The translations under genes and the position numbers were made by a program. A DNA stretch of 64,000 nt. Origin: Hericium rajendrae (Eukaryota > Basidiomycota > Agaricomycetes > Russulales > Hericiaceae). The stretch covers positions 1,116,001 to 1,180,000 of the forward strand of contig CM065878.1 of NCBI GenBank assembly GCA_033439255.1. The letters run 5' to 3'. Below the pieces are notes generated by a model. That model did not search any database and was not told the origin of the DNA. It saw only the letters and a list, made by a program, of their open reading frames with translations. Positions 10,264 through 23,213 of the stretch are shown here, piece after piece. Position 1 is the stretch's first letter; each line of letters starts with the position of its first letter.

Positions 10264-12084
10264 CCTTGCAGGGGCCGCAAGTCGACTTGGAACTGGGTAA
10301 GTCGTCGGGAATGAAGAAAAGCTTCGCTGCAGCGATTGTCAAGCTCAACTAACAAGACGTAGTGCATCAAGTCGCACAGCGCTAAAAACGCATGCTTAGA
10401 CATATCCACTAGCGCTCGTTGACAATGGGCGCTCCAGCTCTCGATATATCTGACGTACAAATTAGGAATAAAATTCCTAGAGGGACCTTTAGGCAACAAA
10501 ATACAATGTTCCAGACATAATGTTGCGTACACGGAAGCAAGGCTGATAAAAACTTCGTACATTGCGAGAGGGGCAGCAAATCCCCATACCAATCATCCAC
10601 CGCAGGCCGTGATATGAGAACCAATCTGGAAGAATAGTTTCGACCGGTGAGAGCACATGTGGATGCTTGTGGATGTGTGGGAGCGCGTTGTCGGCGGTGG
10701 ACAGTACTATTGGATGCGGCATCAGGGCAGGAACAAGATACGAATCACGAATATGTCTGTCTGAAAATGGCCCTCCCATTGAGAAATCGTCATGACCATA
10801 AGCACTGACAAATCATAGGGAGACAGAAGAAAAACCAAGAAAAGCACAAACAAGACCTTCCTAGTTGACTTGAAACGTCGTTCATCTCCAGACTCATCAT
10901 GGGACTCCATCAACATGTGGATATGGTCGGGTCGACAGTTCATCATGGCGCTCGCAGGACGGCGCCGTCGCGGAAGACACCACGGAGCCTTTCAATATGA
11001 TACCGGGTGTTGGCGAAACTGAAGCTGTAAGCGATTGGCAAGGCACGAAACCTTACGCTTGTTCAGACAGCTGGCATGTGATAACCGGTGTCAGAGCAAG
11101 CACTCGGCAAGACACTCGGACCCATGTGGATGTGGGAGGAAGGCATGAATCCATGGAGTCCACGAACGCCACTATCTGTATCCAGAGACAACAGGAAGAA
11201 CCTTCATCATGATTGTATAGAGACATAAAATACGCACACAATGAACGATAAGTTACATGCGCAAAAGGATATCATCCGCGGAATAAAGGCCAAATGACAC
11301 AGGACTCGGTGACCAGAAATACGCGAGAGGCAACCGCCAGAGCACCGAGGAGCCAGTACACGAGATCCGGTACACGTTTGCACGGAGGCTCCCAGAGACA
11401 ATGGCAGGATTGGATAGCAATGTATTACGGAATACACGACAAGAGGTACTTATCTGCTGGCCGAGGGTCCGGGCCGGGAAACGTGGTTATCAAGATTTAA
11501 GATTGACGGCGAGCTTGAAGGAAGAAGCCGAGAAACGGACACAGTCATGGAAGCCATTAAGATACAACGAATCGAGAGTCGGGCCGCGGACGGAACAGAA
11601 GTCGATGCTGCCGAAGAGAACGAGTTAGAGCGGTTGAGGGGCAGAAGGCGTGCGGTGAAATGAGAAGGATTCGTAGCGTGCGAGGATCGTATCCTCGTCC
11701 TAAGTGATCGGCACTGACATAAGGTTCTCGTTGGGAACGTCGGCCTGAACGGGGAAATACAGAAACAGCTGTGAGGAAGGATCTAAGAGCGGACAATCGC
11801 AGTTCCTTGTTGTGTGGGTATCCAGAAGTGAAGAATATGAGTTGAGGAGCGAATGTAAGCTGCGGATGCCGATGTTGTATTAAGGATGAGTGAATGATAT
11901 CGCCGTCGGGATTGGTCACAAGTGGTATCACTAGAGGCTAGAGCTTTCAAATGGGTTCACGGACTTAGAAATTGCAGCAGACAAGGGGGGACTAAGGGCT
12001 GGAGGAATCCTTGCAATCTGCAAGATAATCTTTTGAGATAAATTCGGGACCGCGATAAATGCACGGGCACTTACGACACGTCAT
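10264..12084. other. Intergenic, no supported gene
   Basis: Only short scattered ORFs occur in both strands. The minus-strand ORF at 10722-10946 has a hydrophobic stretch (KVLFVLFLVFLLSPYDLSVL) but no splice-consistent continuation and no family likeness. The part next to 10264 should hold the F-box gene promoter. Confidence 0.45.
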
Positions 12085-13787
12085 TCACATCTCGCCACTC
12101 ATAGACATGGTCCTACGACGCACATGCTGAACCCAGTCGTGATCAACGCGTAGAGAAGATGCCGTGACGTTCTTTCCATAGGGGCGAGAAACCAGACCAG
12201 AAAGACAGCGGACATGTGAGTCTGAAATTGACGTTGGCATTTGTTGATCGGCAGAAACAGGTGGCTCATCAACGACGTCGTGGAGACTGGGAAGCATGGA
12301 ATGGACGACGGATGAATCGATAGATACGCCAGGTTCGGAACAGTCATCGGGATACTCCAGTTGGATGTCAGGAAAGAGAGCGTCTAGGTCGTCCTCAGAT
12401 GTTTTGACCGGAACATTGCCTATAGTAATCACCGGCGGAGAAGCGGGGCTTGACAGCTGGGATCGAGCCATCGACGGGAGCATATGCGAAGTCGGATCTG
12501 ACCGCGCGCGTAGGACCCAGCTCCTGAAGTCACCGGTTGAATGTGCATTCCTCGGGCGTAATGACCGTGACCGACCATCCGACAAGATTCTCTCGAAGTA
12601 GATCTGACGTTGCTGTTCCATGTATGACTTGTACGTGCCAACATTTTCTTGCACCCCAACGGCAGGACCGAGAACAGTCGAGATCCATTCGTAGTGATCT
12701 TCAGGATCTGTTTGGCTGACAGGAACATGTATGGACTTCGCCTGCTCCGCGACAGGGTCCGGGATTAGAAGAGAAGCGGGAGACGAAGACAGGAACTGGG
12801 AAGAAAAATACGGGGGGCTAGAACTTGAGGTCGACGGCGTCAAAGCAGGTGTAGATGCGCCAGAAGACAGCTCTTGAAGCTCGACCATGCGTTCAAAGAC
12901 CGGCCGAGAACGATAGGCATAGCTGAGATCACCAAGGGCACGCTCCAGAGAGAAAGTCTCATCGAGCGGGTTTGCTACTGGCATGAAATTGACCTGCATG
13001 TCTTCCGGCGTAATCTCGATGAAACTTGAATTAGGTGAATCATAAGGAATGTGCGGTTTGGAGGGGATAGTGTCAGATGAAAGGATGATTTTCGCCCTTT
13101 GCGGAAGAGCTTTCATTTTCCTTGGGGCACGCGTTTGAGTAGGTTTCGAAAGGCTAGCTGTCGCAGAAGTAGCTGCTGCTCTGCGCTTCCTGGCAGCAGG
13201 CATTTTTGGACTCGGCGGCGCAGCGAGCTGTCTAACAGGTCGGAACCGAGACTGCTAACCGCAAAGTCATGATTTTTGCCGTCGGACTAATAAGACTTCC
13301 ATACCTCTTGTGAGATAGCGATGTCCTTCCGGCCACCCTTCTCTTCCTTTAGGCAACGCAGACCGCGACTATGGAAGAAGTCATAGATGTGACGTCGATC
13401 GATACCGAACTTGACCTGGATATCGCGGCGCACGCTGAACGGCGGCATCTCGATATTTCCCGGAGTAATGTGCTTCTCAAGTTCAGCGACAAGTTCCGGA
13501 CCAAGACGAGCAGCCAAGCTTTCTGGGTTGACGCGCCGGCGTTGAGGGGGACCGCAGGCGAGTTGGGGTGTTGGATATGCTTCTAGATTCAGCGCATCGT
13601 TCTGGACTGAAGGAAGATCAACGCGAATGCGTTTTGGGTCACGATCCAAAGGCTCGAAGTTGTCTAGAACTGAGCTTGCAGCGTTGCTCGCGTCGATAGA
13701 GATTGGAGCTGTAGACTCTGCTTCTTGAACAACGTGCATTTGAGCGACAGCGACGACTTCCAAGCCTTGCATCATGCTGTAATTCAT
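12085..13787 (-). CDS. Basidiomycete protein with homeodomain-like helix-turn-helix segment
   Basis: Two exons. Exon 1 runs from ATG 13785-13787 to a GTATGG donor near 13304, and exon 2 opens after ttagacag near 13234. The splice joins ...IAISQE to LAAPPSPKMPAARKRR in frame, so the large downstream ORF is the second exon and not a separate gene. Exon 1 contains LAARLGPELVAELEKHI and then VRRDIQVKFGIDRRHIYDFF/HSRGLR. Its spacing and aromatic residue resemble the second and third helices of a homeodomain, although the classic WFxNxR is absent. Exon 2 is basic at first (ARKRRAAATS), then Ser/Pro/Thr-rich and probably disordered, with WISTVLGPAVGVQENVGTYK near its middle. A ttcttag acceptor just 5' of the ATG suggests a 5' UTR intron. 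DNA binding is an inference. Confidence 0.7.
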
Positions 13788-14104
13788 GGCCACAAGAGCA
13801 ACACAAGACTCAAGATCTAAGAAACAAACAAAGAGGGGAGTCAAACGAACAGTCGAGCAAGAAGAGGGAGGAGCAAAAGAGAAGCCGTTCAGTGGTGTCA
13901 TACATACATCGAACCGACCTCGGACACCCCGTGCTAATATGCATGACCATTATTTTCTTGAATAACCCAATAACGGCAACATAATTCTAGTTTGCGCCCT
14001 GCCATAGTGGCTACATCCCATTCCGAAACGGAGGAATTAACTTATAACGAAGCAGACAGAAGGCTAGCGATACAGGAAGAACAACGTGAACAAAAGCACA
14101 CCAG

Positions 14105-17100
14105 TCAGAAATACAGACTCGCAGCGAACACAACTTGGAAAATTATCAGCGTCACGGCAATATAACCAAGAAAATGGGAAACTCACTATCCCGTTTGATT
14201 TTAATTTGAGCCTCCTCCATCTTCTTCATGAGGTCGGCATCCCCGATAACACGCGCCGCGTCTCGGACTTCCCTGCATGTCTCGTCCAATCGAGTGATGA
14301 CCCGCACGATAGTCCCTTCAGCGACATCGGTCAGGGAGGTGATTTGCTCGAACGGCTGAAGACACGTCAGAACCAGCTCCGATATAGCGCGACACGAATT
14401 GAGCTCACCATGCCCTTTGCCCACTCGTACACAACCTCCATCAGGCCGAATTTGAGCGCAGATCTGAAATCATCAGCTGCAACCTTGTTTCTATCTTGCA
14501 CCCGCCCCACACGATCTGCGATGGCAATTATGGCCTCACGGCCCTCTTCCAGTTTCGGCGGAATTAGCGGTTCGATTTCGGTTTTCTCTTGAAAGACAAA
14601 AGAGGATAGCAGCGCGACGACTTCTTCAGGCTCGTAAGCAGCGAGGGTGTTCTCCAGAATGAGCTCGGTTAGGACAAGCTCGTTTACGGAGTTAATCTGG
14701 CGGCCACGTCGGTCATGAAGGATTACGGAAGAGACAGCCTGGGATACGAACCTCGCAAGCCACTCTCCCTTTCAGCTGTACTGTAGAATATTGATCAATG
14801 AATTTGAGCTCCTTCAAGACGTCTATCCTCTGTTCATAGTCCGGTATGAGTTCCAAATTCTGGTCGGAGATCGCCATCTTCAGGTTCGCGATGTTGGCCC
14901 TCAACACCTTTTCCGCATGGAGTACAGTGTACTGTGCCATGATCAGCGTTTTTTCATCGCGATAGTCACGATCGCTAGGCTTACGTGGTGCTCGAAGTCC
15001 TCGCAAAGGGTGCACGCGGAGCTATCCAGCCGCCGAGCGGACTGATCACGCGCGCGCAGCAGTTCCTGAAATTCCAGGACGCGTATACGCGACCAGTCCA
15101 CTTCGGGCACGGTGCCCAAGGCGACCCATTCGTTGACGATTTCAGCGAGATTTGCGATGACTTCCTTCATTGGCGGAATCTTGTGAAGTTCCACAATGGG
15201 GTCTACTTGCACCTAGAGAAATTGTGAACATTCGCTCAAAAAGAAGCGGCTTCGTGAATTTCACCTTGATCACGCGGCCTGTTACTAACGATATACTGGT
15301 TATAGGTACGGCGAGCAGCTCATAGACCCCATTTGAAATGAGAAGTGATTGGGCTTTTGGAGGCCAGTGCGGAGGTACAGTTTGAGGGTCGATATCTTAG
15401 AACAAAGGATGAGATCAAATGGAGAGCAAATCCGGCCATAGATTGGTCCTACCATTTTTCCTTTCCTTTGTCTCTTGGCTGACTAAAGCAAGAACGAAAT
15501 ACGACTTGATCTTTTCTAAGGTCGGCGCTGGTTTGAGCAAAACAGCCACATTCCATCTGAAATGCTATGAGGGGATAAGCCAATGAAGATCTCATGTGAG
15601 AAAGAATTTCAACAACTTACACCGTCTCTCAAGACCACAACGCGACCCGCCGTTAGGGACTTAGAACCATGGGGATGGCTCGCCGCCATAGAGATAATCC
15701 GCTGATTAAGATCAACGAGGTCCGCCGACGTATCGTAGTATTTGTGAATGTCTTCGAGACAATATATCGCATTCGAGCTTCGGGAGCAACGACAATGTCT
15801 TTTCGCTCTATGGGAACGGCTTCAAGTTAGTATATTAATTTAAAAAGAAAAACCAGCCGGTTTCAGTACCTCGATAACCTTCTTCTGCTGGTCCGGCAAC
15901 AACCGCTGAGAAGCATTCTCCGAAAAGCTTCGTTTGATCATCTCCTCTACCTTCAGCGCTTCAACACGGAGGAGGTTGAGGATCATGTTGTACGTCAAGC
16001 GGAACTGAGACTGTAGCTTCCCGGGCTTTCCCAAGATCATCGTGCTCAACGTTGTTTGCTACAGAATATTGTAAACTGTCAATCAATACATACAAAAACC
16101 GCGGGACTCACCTCTGGCAGCTCATCGCTTGCCAGAATAATCACAGTTCCGGTGGTATCTAGACCTCGGCGACCAGCTCGCCCAGCCATTTGGGTATATT
16201 CTCCCGGCAAAATATCGCGGAAACTCCGTCCATCGTGTTTTCGAATGCCGGAGAAGACCACGCATTTAGCAGGCATGTTTACTCCCTACACCCAGCGCTT
16301 CAGCTCTGGGCATTTGTTTCACCGCAAAAAAAAAACGCACCATAGCAAACGTCTCGGTTGCGAACAAAACCTTCACTAAGCCCCGCGCGAACAAGATTTC
16401 GACGACCTGTGCAGAAAATCAGTTAGCATGATCGGCCAGCTGTTCATTTATGATTACAAACCTCTTTCACGATGGGTAGCAGCCCACCGTGGTGAACTCC
16501 GATCCCTCTGGATAGCAGGTCCCTCATTCTACCGATCTGGGGCAGCTTTCTGTCGGAACCTAGATAACCCATATGTCAACAAGCCGCTGCTTGAGATCAG
16601 ATAAGACCATACCCTTTAGGCGCGAAACAGCCTTCTCTATAGCGACATGCACCTCGCTCTTCTCCACTCCAGAGCACAAATCCACATTTGTTAACGTCCC
16701 TGCATTCTCTTCGCACCGCTTCTTCGAGAAAGTGAAAGTGACGACGGGCAGCAACGCCTTCTTGCGCAGGTGTCCCAGCAGGTGCACGTAGAGGCTCTTG
16801 TCAACTTGATGCCCATGCCGTGGCGGGCCACCGCCACGAGAAAAAGGTGCGCCGCGAGTCGGTGCGCCGCGGGCAGGAGGTCCTCCCCGCGGACCGCCGC
16901 GTGCTCCGCCGCGCTGACCACGCTGGGGGCGGCGCCTCGCGCGCCGACACGCTGGACTGGAGGCAATCCTGCCGCTTCGCGCTCTTTGTCCTGTTTGCGG
17001 CGGAGTGCCTCGCCCGCCTCCTTATAGCTAGATGAAGTTCGTTTCATAATTTGATTTGTGCGTCGAAGACGGCTAAGGTACTCACCCTTGGCCGAGGAAC

Positions 17101-18980
17101 GACCTATCGGCGTCGACGATTTTGTACATTTCCCTTCCTGCGTAAAGATAATGTTCCAAGGGCACGGGTCGTTTTGCGGTGTAGATGACATAGATGTCCT
17201 TCTTCTTTGTCCGCCTACCACAAATTATCATGAGTGTCTCGTATTGCTGACAACGCGCAACTCACCCAACCCAGTCAGCGAATTCTTTGGCGTTAGGTAC
17301 AGTTGCTGACAGAAGAATGATGTTAACATGATCCGGGAGCATAATGATCACTTCCTCCCAAACGACACCCTCTGCACCAGCATCATCAGAAACAATTCCA
17401 CACAAAGATGGTCCCACGAGCACCCACCTCTACATCGTTGACATAATGGACTTCGTCAAAAATTACAAACTCGACGTCTCGAATGAGATCGGCGCCTTTG
17501 TACAGCATGCTGCGCAGAATCTCCGTCGTCATAACGAGGCAGTTGGCTTCAGGGTTGATCTGGACATCTCCGGTGAGGATGCCGACGAGTTCGCGGAGAA
17601 GGTCGTCTTGAAGTCGCGGAATTTCTGATTCGAGAGGGCCTTGATAGGTGATGTATAGATGGCACTGGAACGGCGGGGTAAGATGCGGCTGCGTTCAGGA
17701 AAATGCTTAACTTACCGTGTCATGTGCTTTTCTGCCAGAGCAATGGCGTACTCGGCCACAACTGTCTTACCGGCGGACGTATGCGCTGCGACGAAAACGG
17801 AGTCACCCATTTCCAAGTGGTAGACGGCTTCCTTCTGGAATGTATCAAGCTCAAAAGGATACTGATGACACGACATGAGCTGCTTATGCATGTTTCTCAG
17901 AGACAAAGAATGCCCTACTTGGTGTGCCATCTCCGGGACCAACGTCCTGAAGTTGGCCATGGGTTTATTGATATCAACAACATGCGCCCAGTCCCGCTTC
18001 TGCACAGTGGCTTTCCTGGACGGTCTGTGAACAGGAGCGATAGGATTCAACGGCGCTCTCTGTCGGTGGAACAAAATTTTCAGCAAGTCAAGATAGACAA
18101 TCATCCGAGAGGCGCCTACCGAAGTTGGCAATAGCTCATCAATCTCCGAGGCATACGGCGTTGTGGCAACATATCCTTCGGTCAGCTCACTGATCCCAGG
18201 AACGGCGTGCCCATTCTATATTCCTTGTTACAACAATCGCGCCGACATAGATGTGGAAACCGTACCTCATGGGGCTGCATCTCTCGCTGAGATATCTGAT
18301 CCAATTCCGCGGCGGTATCATCGGCATCAGCTTCACCAACGATGCGCAGACCGCGGTGGAACCCTGGCGGCACTGTGCGCAGCCCCCGAACATCCGAGCT
18401 CAACTCATCGAGAGACCCAAAGGACGCGACGGGTTCCTCCATCCCTCCAGGCCAGAACGGAACATAGCCGGACTTCCCTCTGACGAAATTCTTCGTCGGG
18501 CCCGGTGCTCGTTCGATTGACGTAGATGTAAGCCCAGTGTTCACAGGAGGATTTGGGATCTGTAGGCATACACGACGATCAGCGTCCGACTCGGAAAAGA
18601 AAGCTGTGCAACAGACCTCCGTGTAACCAGTTACACGCCCACTAAGACCCGCGCGAATGAAAGAAAGCGTGGTTGGTGGTGGAGACGGTGCAGCGCTCAA
18701 CAAAGACGGAATGGACAATTCATGCTCCCAGTGTCTGGGTTGGACAACAATAAGAGACGCTTCAGTATGACTAAAGTAATACGCACATTTGGTACCCTGG
18801 AAGCCATTCCTGTGGCAGTTTCTCCTTCGGCAGGAGTAGTTTGTCTTCAATTTCGCGGTGGATCTGTTCGCGAGATGGGATGCCATCTAGACCCAGAGCA
18901 GCTAGAAGCTCCTCAGAGTCTTGCTGGTCTGGACTGACAATCCTTTCGACGGTATCGTTCAGAACGGATGCTGTTGACAT
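14105..18980 (-). CDS. SKI2: Ski2-type RNA helicase of the SKI complex
   Basis: SKI2 is the DExH helicase that feeds mRNA into the cytoplasmic exosome for 3'-5' decay. ATG 18978-18980 opens [20 protein letters not shown]. The conserved N-terminal [14 protein letters not shown] follows. Helicase motifs are visible in order: Walker [17 protein letters not shown] (about 17780), DEVHYVND (about 17440), [18 protein letters not shown] (about 16740), and [14 protein letters not shown] plus [18 protein letters not shown] (about 16150-16240). FSGIRKHDG is the Ski2 rather than Mtr4 form. An Arg/Gly/Pro-rich insertion sits near 16840-16960. The C-terminal ratchet and DSHCT-like region ends [14 protein letters not shown] after a last intron with GTGAGT donor; the stop is at 14105. 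There are roughly a dozen or more introns; one (about 16265-16345) holds a 10-base T tract on the coding strand. Strong call; individual exon ends not all resolved. Confidence 0.9.
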
Positions 18981-20443
18981 GGCATTGACCTTATGATGCT
19001 GTTGCGACAATGTCTAACAAGTATTGTTTACAGCCTGGGCGACGCGACGGACTCAGGATCGAGATCCTGGAACCCTAACCCCACAGCCATATGATTGATG
19101 GCTCACATCGTCATGGTTGGTTCGTACGTTCCACTGCAACCATGATCGGATGGTCCACTACAACTATGGTGACATAGTCGTGTTTTTCAACCTCTGTTAG
19201 GTGCGCACCATATAAAGATTATTGCAGATACAAAGCTTTTTCATTTATCCACCATCTCATGCAGAAGAACGTCGGATCCTACAAGTCAGTGCGTTAGCGC
19301 CTCACGCTTGCTCCATCTCGTGGATATCTCATCGGGGCACCGTGACACGTACTGCCTGACAGGGATGCTTCAGTCCTCGACTGCGTTCTTGCATGCGCCC
19401 TCCGCATTTTTTTTCGCTTCCCGATCACAGCAGGAGTGTCAGACTAATTACTTGACAGGCATGGTCGTTGACACTGCCGTGATGCAGACAACTTTCTACA
19501 CCAAGCCGTGACGAACATGGCTCAAATTCTACATGTCTGATTTCGCTTTTTGGCGAAAAATGCAACAATCTGGATGACCAGAGGCATGATCGACATGTCT
19601 GTTGACGCGATATCTGCTCCGTTTGAGTCTTCATTGGATTTCTCGATCATGCCTCATGTAACAGCCAGGCGTTGCGGCAACGTTGCGGTCCCGTACTTGT
19701 CGCATAATGAAGCCGATCACTCATCCGCTCTATACATGCACCGCTGAGGGTGAGGGTCGGTTCGGATGTAACAGGACCTAACGGGACCCGATTTCTTAGA
19801 TCCATTCCGCTGCGAAAGAGTTAAGGCGCCCGCACCGATCGACCTAGCCAGCTCCCCGAACTCAATGCAAGAACGATCCGACTCCCGTCAATGGCCCTAG
19901 AACAGTTCCGCAACCCTCGTTTGCGACTAATCATTCCTATGGTATGGAGACCAGGTCGGCGGACGTCCAACCAGCTGCGTTAGCAACGAGAACTCACGGT
20001 GACGGACGGTAGTGGGTACTTCCGCAACGAAAACTTGTTAATTGAGCTATCATGCAATGACATCCCGAAGTCCGCAGCAGAGGGACAACATTTTCCCAGA
20101 CAGCGGCCGCCCCGGGACGTGGACATCCGTTGCGCAAATTTACTTTCTTGCAGCGTGCTCTTTTCCTGTGCTGCGCGAGACTTCCTCATTCTAAGTAACC
20201 TTCGTCCATGACCACACGCGACGGGATGGGGCGTTCTGAGCTACTAGGCTAGATGGAAATGACATATACATACAACGTGCAATTAATAGCCGGATGATAA
20301 ACGATACAGTAAACTTTGCAAGGCATAGGGCCCAAAATGAATGATGCTGCTGCCACGACGTGTATATGCAAAGAGTGTCCAAGGAAATGAGAATCAAGGC
20401 GAGAGCAAGTTCGGCAACATGAGCGCAATCAACGGTGGAGACA
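18981..20443. other. Intergenic, no supported gene
   Basis: SKI2 upstream region and the 3' flank of the methyltransferase. A near-perfect inverted repeat, aggatcgagatcct, lies at about 19052. Short plus- and minus-strand ORFs show no likeness to known families and no splice structure. A small cryptic gene cannot be excluded. Confidence 0.45.
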
Positions 20444-21975
20444 TCAGAAATTATGTTTTCTACGCGCGTAGACATATTCGACGCGGATGAAATTAACGGT
20501 CCGGGCTTCGTCCAACTCCCACTGTGCACGGCGTTGCAACTCATCGACGACGGTAGGCGCCAGTCCGCTTCCCAGCAGAAGCGGGCGGCCGGACTTCAGG
20601 AAAGCCTAAACAAGACAAAGTGTAAGCGTTGTCTCACACAGACGGACACCAACACGGCCCGAGCAAGACGCACCAAGATGTCCTCACGCATGACTTCGCC
20701 AATGGCCTGATTTCGGCGATAGTCAGAGTCTCTGTGGCTGTGGAAAGGTGCCGTTGGGAGGAAGAACTCCCTGTAGACGACGTCTTCGAAGGCTGGGTGA
20801 TCCAGAACCCATGGGTAAAGCATGTTCGCGGCATCAGTACTTCCTCCGCGCTGCCGCACAGCGAAATTCAAGCTGGCCATCCACCGCGCAAGCCATGGCC
20901 CCTGCGTGACGCCAGGCTGCACGAGAATCGGTTTGTGGTTTGCGTCGTATACGCGGAAATCAAACTCCATTAGATCGATGAGGCCGCCTGGCCGGAGCGT
21001 CTGGCTGATATGGTCGATCAAGTCGTGGAAGTCTTTAATCTGAGGGCGTTGTGGAAGTCAGTAGCCGGATTGGTTAAGCTTAGCAGTAAGTGACCTCCGC
21101 CGAGGCACACGGACACGAGGCGAGATGAAGCGGGAAGGACTTACACCTGATGAAATGAGCCGCGCGTGTACGACGTTAAAGTCTCCGTAGAAGTGCTGCA
21201 GGCCGAGATTGATGTCATCAACCTCACTCCTGTTATCCCCATTAGAGAAGCCGAAGAGGCAAGTGAGCGCCGGGCGTACCGCAAGTTCTCAGGCATGTTT
21301 CTAGAGATGTGAACGATCAGCCAATTAGACGCTGCCGGCACCGGATGTGTAGAACGCACAATGCCTGCATGGGGACCAGATCTACCGCGACGGCTTGGCA
21401 ATGAGGAAAGTCGCGAGCGACATCAAGGATCCTGGAAGCAAAGGCCACGCTCGATGAGTGTTCAAGAACAGCGCGCCAACACTGGACATACCAGCTGCCG
21501 CTCCCACAACCTAGATCCAGACAGGTTTTTGTTTCGCCAGGGGTATCGTCTGCCATGATCTGTGCAAGAGGCGGTGGGTACTTCCCCATGACTTCCATAA
21601 ACAATATATGCTGCTTGTCTGTCCGAAGGGCAAGGGATGAGTGTGACATAGGGCATCTGAGACATGAACGGACGCACCTAGACGGTCAAGCTCTTCGTCG
21701 TCTGCAGGCAGCCGATACACCTCTGAATAGTTGTTGAGACCTCTTCCGAACTCATGTCGATACGACTGGGCGCGTAAAGAACTGGTCATGGAGTACGCGG
21801 AGGGAGCGGGGGATGCAGAACGCATTGAGACATCATAGGAGGTCGCAGAGCTGGCCACGGTATGCCGAGAGGAGACGGAGCGAAGGGACATGAGGTCATC
21901 GTCGTCGTCTGTGTCCTGAGACGGTTGTCTTTGCATTGAGACGGAGGGGAAGGGCGTGCAGACTGAGAACGACAT
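20444..21975 (-). CDS. Class I SAM-dependent methyltransferase
   Basis: Predicted S-adenosylmethionine-dependent methyltransferase of the type abundant in Agaricomycetes and distantly like LaeA. The start is ATG 21973-21975 (a second in-frame ATG is at 21936). The N-terminus is Ser-rich and probably disordered (SSRHTVASSATSYDVSMRSA). It is followed by the family hallmark YSEVYRLPADDEELDRL, which joins across an intron (GTGCGT...GGACAG) to DKQHILFMEVMGKYPPP. Motif I is CLDLGCGSGSW, split by a second intron from ILDVARDFPHCQAVAVDLVP (motif II acidic loop). EVDDINLGLQHFYGDFNVVH and TLRPGGLIDLMEFDFRVYD follow as post-motif regions. The last exon ends VEYVYARRKHNF with a stop at 20444. The substrate is unknown; no secondary-metabolite genes are nearby. 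Confidence 0.85.
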
Positions 21976-23213
21976 GGGGAGAGACAAGGGACATGTATTG
22001 GTTAAATAAAAGGATACATAGGGAAAACCGGCTATTATGCGCGCGATGGTGGGCGCGACGGCGGACATGGCCTTGACTCCGGTCCGGCGCGTGTTTACTA
22101 CGTTCATCCCTCGGCCTTCGCGCCTCTCCGCCGCCGTCGTCCTCTGTCCGCTTCCTCTTCCGTTGTTCACCAACGTCCTCATGTTCCTATTGTCTCCGCC
22201 GCCGCCTGGCGTGCTTTCTTCAGTCCTGCCATTTATGCTCAGCTCTTCGGCTTCTTGCTGGTTTGCCGTACTAGGTTCACCCGATAAACCATTCAACACT
22301 TCCTTATTGAGCCCAGCATCCAGTCCTCCGAAGCCAGAACACACAATTTTCTGAATACTTCGGACCCGCATCCCCACAAACAATTTCAGCCGCCGCAGTC
22401 GTATCGTACCTGAGATCCGCAGTTAACGTTGTCTCCCTGTTCGGCCCGCGGCAACAAGGACCGTCATAGCCGCGATAACACACTATCGTCGTAAAGTTTC
22501 AGACACCATGTGCATAGTCGCGGCGCAGGAGATTCGACGGTCATATGTGAACTCCACAAGCCGCGCGATGTTAGTAGGGAAATCTTCGCGAGAACTTGGC
22601 ATTTCTAGCACCAGAAAGTGGAGATCACTGGTTTGCTCCGCCAGATGGTACAATGTGCCACACACCGGCGGCTGCCTGTCACTTTCCGTTTGTGCATGCG
22701 AGTTACCGCCATCTTATGCGGTTCTGACCGACAGATAAGCGCACATACCCATTTGAGCGGTCTGCAGCCGTAGATTCGCCTTCCCAAGGAAGGGGACGCA
22801 TCCTGGCCACACTTGTGATGAGCACCCGAGCCTGATCGGGGTCATATGTGCAAGGAGCATACTGTGATTTGAATATCGCTGTGTTTCGTAAAAATTTTCT
22901 CTTGACCGAATGAACGTTCTAATGTGATCAACATATCGCACTACGTGGGCATCGGGACAGCTCGCCCTGTTGCAACAGCCTTTAGTTCAATTTGGACTGA
23001 ATGGAAACGTTACACCTGATTAATGATTATTCACTTCGTGTCGCTGGCTTCAAATTTCCGGTTCCGAGAAGTGTTTCAATTATTAGGCTACAACCTACAA
23101 ATTGTAGTAGAATATATTGGTCACACGACGTCGTAATCACGCCACGTACTCGCCTACTCACATATTGCCAGACAATATTCCTGGGCAAAGGCAAACGACG
23201 ATCTTCCAGGTCG
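21976..23213. other. Intergenic, no supported gene
   Basis: Methyltransferase 5' flank and IST1 3' flank. The reading frame of the methyltransferase N-terminus stays open up to 22383, but composition and intron-like signals suggest 5' UTR. A short minus-strand ORF (22483-22665, with DFPTNIARLVEFTYDRRI) looks protein-like but is isolated. Confidence 0.4.

Noticed and set aside
10409-10946. Minus-strand ORFs with a membrane-like segment
   Set aside because: The pieces do not join through plausible splice sites and match no family I know.
13287-13901. Separate gene for the upstream exon of the homeodomain-like protein
   Set aside because: A clean intron joins it in frame to the 12085-13203 exon, so it is one gene; the extra N-terminal residues before 13787 lie 5' of an acceptor.
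16770-17035. Plus-strand ORFs across the SKI2 gene
   Set aside because: Antisense shadows of SKI2 exons that encode recognised helicase sequence.
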